Below, in pieces: positions 15,000 through 17,332 of a stretch of 17,332 nucleotides of DNA; position 1 is the stretch's first letter; each line of letters begins with the position of its first letter. The notes beneath the pieces are model-generated. The model searched no databases. It worked only from the letters and a program-made list of their open reading frames with translations, and was not told where the DNA came from. The DNA is from CAZBLP01 sp964492825 (GTDB taxonomy: Bacteria > DYJV01): positions 1-17,332 of the forward strand of contig CAZBLP010000044.1 of NCBI GenBank assembly GCA_964492825.1, written 5' to 3'. Both the position numbers and the translations under genes were made by a program.

Positions 15000-17187
15000 T
15001 AAATCTATCTCCTCTTAAAATTCTAACTCTGTTTTTAACAAACTCTTTTCTTGGATCATCTTCTTTTAAATGATTATAAATATATTGGTATTCTTTTAAT
15101 GCCCTATTTTTTTTCCCTATCTGTTCAAAAATTTTTGCAACCTGAAATGAAGCTGTTGGAGTCCATTTTATATCAAAGGGGTACATTAACTTAATTTTCA
15201 GAAAATAATTTAAAGCTGTCTCTAATTTACCTTTTTTCCGGTATATTTCGCCTAACCAATAAAGTGCTTCTATTTTTAAATCTCCTTTTTGAGAGTATCT
15301 TAGAGACTTTTTATAACCAAAAGCCGCTTTATCAAGAAAATTTAACCTATCAAGAATAAATGAAGCTTTGAACAGTTTTTCGCCATCTCTGCTATTTTTA
15401 ATAAACAATGCCAAATATTTTTCAGCAATTTTATCTAATCTTAATTTATAAGCAGAAAACCCTATTATATATATTGAAGAATTGGAAAGATTATCAATGT
15501 GTGAAAATACTGGAAAATAGTTCAAAACTTTTTTATAATCTTTTTTGGTAAAATAATATAAAAGCATTGATGATAAAAGTTTTTTATATTCAAAATAATA
15601 TTTTGACACAAACCCACTATTCAAAAACTTATTAAAAGCAAAATTAGCTTTATTATCCAATCCTTTTTGTTTAAAAACTTCCCCAGCATAATAATAAATA
15701 ATTACTTTGTCTCCTGTAAAAATGTTCTCATTAATAAAAGAATAAATCTGTTCGCTGTTTTGATTGGCTAATTTTTTAAAAACAGTTGTAAAATATTTAA
15801 ATTTTCTTTCATCATCCAACACAAATGTTAATCTGTCTTTATTTTTAATAAAATCACTTATCTCTTTTAAAGAGATATTGAATTCTTTTATAAAAGAATA
15901 AGTTGATGGTATTTCATTAAAAAACTTTGTAAAACTTTCTTTGTCTTTTAAAATATAATAAGAATGCGCAAGATATTTTACCGCCTTGGCTGATAAAGGA
16001 GAAAATCTATTAATTAATATCAATCTGTTAAAATATATTACTGCTGTTTTATAATTCTTCAATTTATAATTGATTTTTCCCATATAAAATAAAGCCTCTT
16101 CCAATGATTTGCCTGACTTTTCACTATTGATAATTTCAAGTAAATATTCTTTAGCTTTGTCAATATTATTTTCATAAAGATAATTAAGGGCAATTTTTAA
16201 ATATATTTGTGCATTAAATTTACCAATTTCTTCAATATATTCTATAAAGAAAATATTACTGCTTTTAAAATCCCCTGATTTTAAATAAAGCTCACCAAGT
16301 TTTTTCAAGATAAATATATCTTCCCTGTTTTTAACAGGATAATATTTTTTATAAACATTAAGTGCAAAATTTATTTTACCTAATTTTGTCCATAAGCCAG
16401 CAATTCGATAATCAATTTTTTTAATCTCAACTTTATTATTTGAAATATCTTCTATTTTGGTTAAAATATCAATACATTTAACAAATTCCCCTTTCCTTTC
16501 ATAAATATTAGCAAGATTCTCTAAGGTTTCAGGAACAAATTTCAAAAATCCATTATTGTTCCTCAAGTATTCAAGAAAATACTTTTCAGATAATTTAAAG
16601 TTCCCTATTTTATAATAACAAATCCCTGCCTTGTATAAAGAGTTAATATAGAAAAAATTTGAATCTTGCATTGAAATAACTTTTTCGTAATACTTAACAG
16701 CATTTGAGAATTGAGAATTTTTTTCATAACATTTTGCAATTTTATAGTAAATTTCCGAATTTTTAGAATAATCAAGAGCTTTTAAATAATATTCAATTGC
16801 TCTAAAATAATCACTCTCAAGCCTGTAAACTTCCGCAATATAAAAATTCTTATTATAGCTATCATTCAATTCTGACAGTATGGTAAGAACCTCGTCAAAA
16901 TTTTTATAATTAATTAATATTTTGATATTTTTATAAAAACTCTCTTGTGTTGTATTTTTCAATCTGTTTAATATATCCATAGCCATTTTCAATTGGTTAT
17001 TTTTTAAATAACAATTATAAAGCAGAGTCAAAGTAGACTTGTCCTCTGGTATTTTTTTTAATAATCTTATTGCATTCTGATATTTGTTAGATTTATATAA
17101 AATCAAAGATTCCAAGTAGTAATTTCTACTTTTTAATGAATTGTATAACATAGATGCCAATTTTAGTTTATTTGTATAAGCATACAA
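14974..17187 (-). CDS. Large tetratricopeptide-repeat protein, start uncertain
   Basis: About 737 residues of mostly helical TPR units with the usual Tyr/Leu/Ala pattern. Clear examples are IYYKIAKCYEKNSQFSNAVK at about 146-165, the next unit at about 182-210, and several units near the C-terminus (for example EALYWLGEIYRKKGKLETAL). It is a likely scaffold for protein-protein contacts; no enzymatic motif, signal peptide or transmembrane segment is seen, so the location is unknown. Very rich in Lys, Asn, Tyr and Phe. The start is unsure: the 5'-most candidate is a TTG at 17187 with no Shine-Dalgarno, and the first ATG in frame (Met13, at 17151) also lacks one. The frame stays open for about 36 nt upstream to a TAA. 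It precedes and overlaps the aldolase, heading the unit. Confidence 0.85.
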   Translation of the reverse strand: MYAYTNKLKLASMLYNSLKSRNYYLESLILYKSNKYQNAIRLLKKIPEDKSTLTLLYNCYLKNNQLKMAMDILNRLKNTTQESFYKNIKILINYKNFDEVLTILSELNDSYNKNFYIAEVYRLESDYFRAIEYYLKALDYSKNSEIYYKIAKCYEKNSQFSNAVKYYEKVISMQDSNFFYINSLYKAGICYYKIGNFKLSEKYFLEYLRNNNGFLKFVPETLENLANIYERKGEFVKCIDILTKIEDISNNKVEIKKIDYRIAGLWTKLGKINFALNVYKKYYPVKNREDIFILKKLGELYLKSGDFKSSNIFFIEYIEEIGKFNAQIYLKIALNYLYENNIDKAKEYLLEIINSEKSGKSLEEALFYMGKINYKLKNYKTAVIYFNRLILINRFSPLSAKAVKYLAHSYYILKDKESFTKFFNEIPSTYSFIKEFNISLKEISDFIKNKDRLTFVLDDERKFKYFTTVFKKLANQNSEQIYSFINENIFTGDKVIIYYYAGEVFKQKGLDNKANFAFNKFLNSGFVSKYYFEYKKLLSSMLLYYFTKKDYKKVLNYFPVFSHIDNLSNSSIYIIGFSAYKLRLDKIAEKYLALFIKNSRDGEKLFKASFILDRLNFLDKAAFGYKKSLRYSQKGDLKIEALYWLGEIYRKKGKLETALNYFLKIKLMYPFDIKWTPTASFQVAKIFEQIGKKNRALKEYQYIYNHLKEDDPRKEFVKNRVRILRGDRFNENSRGNN

Positions 17188-17207
17188 TTTTATTAAAAAG
17201 ATTTTTA

Positions 17208-17280
17208 CTTCTCGAGATGGAACTTACTTAAACCTGGTAAGACCTCCTAAACACCAAACCTTATAGAGATTTATCTCGAT
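17208..17280 (-). other. Untranslated region with inverted repeat and orphan Shine-Dalgarno-like motif
   Basis: Upstream of the TPR gene, CGAGAT and ATCTCG (about 17213-17218 and 17273-17278) could close a ~66-nt domain. It holds a smaller CTTAC/GTAAG stem (within about 17223-17240) and, on the minus strand, AGGAGGT (17242-17248). No start codon lies 5-12 nt after that motif. It resembles no riboswitch or tRNA I know; composition is less AT-rich than its surroundings. Confidence 0.35.
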
Positions 17281-17330
17281 GCAAAAATAAAAACAAAAAT
17301 GGTGACTAAGAAGTTATATATCAGACCTAG
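17271..17330 (-). CDS. Possible C-terminal end of an upstream gene
   Basis: One minus-strand frame entering from the window edge reads LGLIYNFLVTIFVFIFASR then TAA, a hydrophobic stretch that could be the last transmembrane segment of an upstream membrane protein. Only 19 residues are visible and AT-rich DNA readily gives such strings, so this is weak. Confidence 0.25.
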   Translation of the reverse strand, partial: LGLIYNFLVTIFVFIFASR

Positions 17331-17332
17331 TT

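Noticed and set aside
17208..17280. tRNA, SRP RNA or known riboswitch upstream of the TPR gene
   Set aside because: No TTCRANTC arm, no SRP-type conserved loop and no riboswitch core sequence could be matched by eye; kept only as an unassigned structured region.

Overview
The window is an AT-rich bacterial chromosome segment with tightly packed housekeeping genes. It shows no transposase, phage gene, CRISPR array, rRNA or tRNA. The gene set suggests an anaerobic, Gram-negative, didermic bacterium: an anaerobic-route cobalamin gene set with an exported cobaltochelatase, a signal-peptide-bearing porin, LeuB/LeuD of the type seen in deltaproteobacteria and their relatives, a GAF/HD-GYP protein and a Crp/Fnr regulator. 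A member of the Deferribacterota (Deferribacter-like) would fit, but this is inference from composition and protein character, not a database match.

Layout. (1) 1-1547, minus: leuD then leuB (leuB cut by the window edge), leucine biosynthesis. (2) 1548-1846: intergenic stretch with two short 7-bp-period repeat arrays in opposite orientation and a perfect 16-bp palindrome between them. (3) 1847-4360, plus: mutS, mismatch repair. (4) 4441-7931, minus: a cobalamin-controlled operon. A sigma70-like promoter is followed by a cobalamin riboswitch, then cbiK (exported sirohydrochlorin cobaltochelatase), a predicted outer-membrane porin and cbiL (C20-methyltransferase). The riboswitch expression platform contains complementary segments that can alternately expose or mask a strong Shine-Dalgarno sequence. 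That sequence lies about 100 nt upstream of cbiK, next to a possible 19-residue ORF. (5) 8049-11181, minus: murA, a GAF/HD-GYP c-di-GMP phosphodiesterase candidate and a cysteine-free Crp/Fnr regulator, overlapping or nearly abutting. (6) 11285-13394, plus: an NrnA-like DHH phosphoesterase overlapping alr (alanine racemase), divergent from murA. (7) 13441-17187, minus: a large TPR protein, a class II aldolase and a two-TM RCK potassium channel, with consecutive overlaps of about 25 nt. (8) 17188-17332: a short region with an inverted repeat and an orphan Shine-Dalgarno-like motif, possibly the tail of an upstream gene.

The most interesting part is the riboswitch operon. A corrin-ring metal-insertion enzyme with a signal peptide is co-regulated with a porin rather than a TonB-dependent receptor. 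cbiK also has a second, well-placed internal ribosome binding site that would give a form lacking the signal peptide. I see no clearly novel multi-gene system; the findings below are testable regulatory and contextual oddities.
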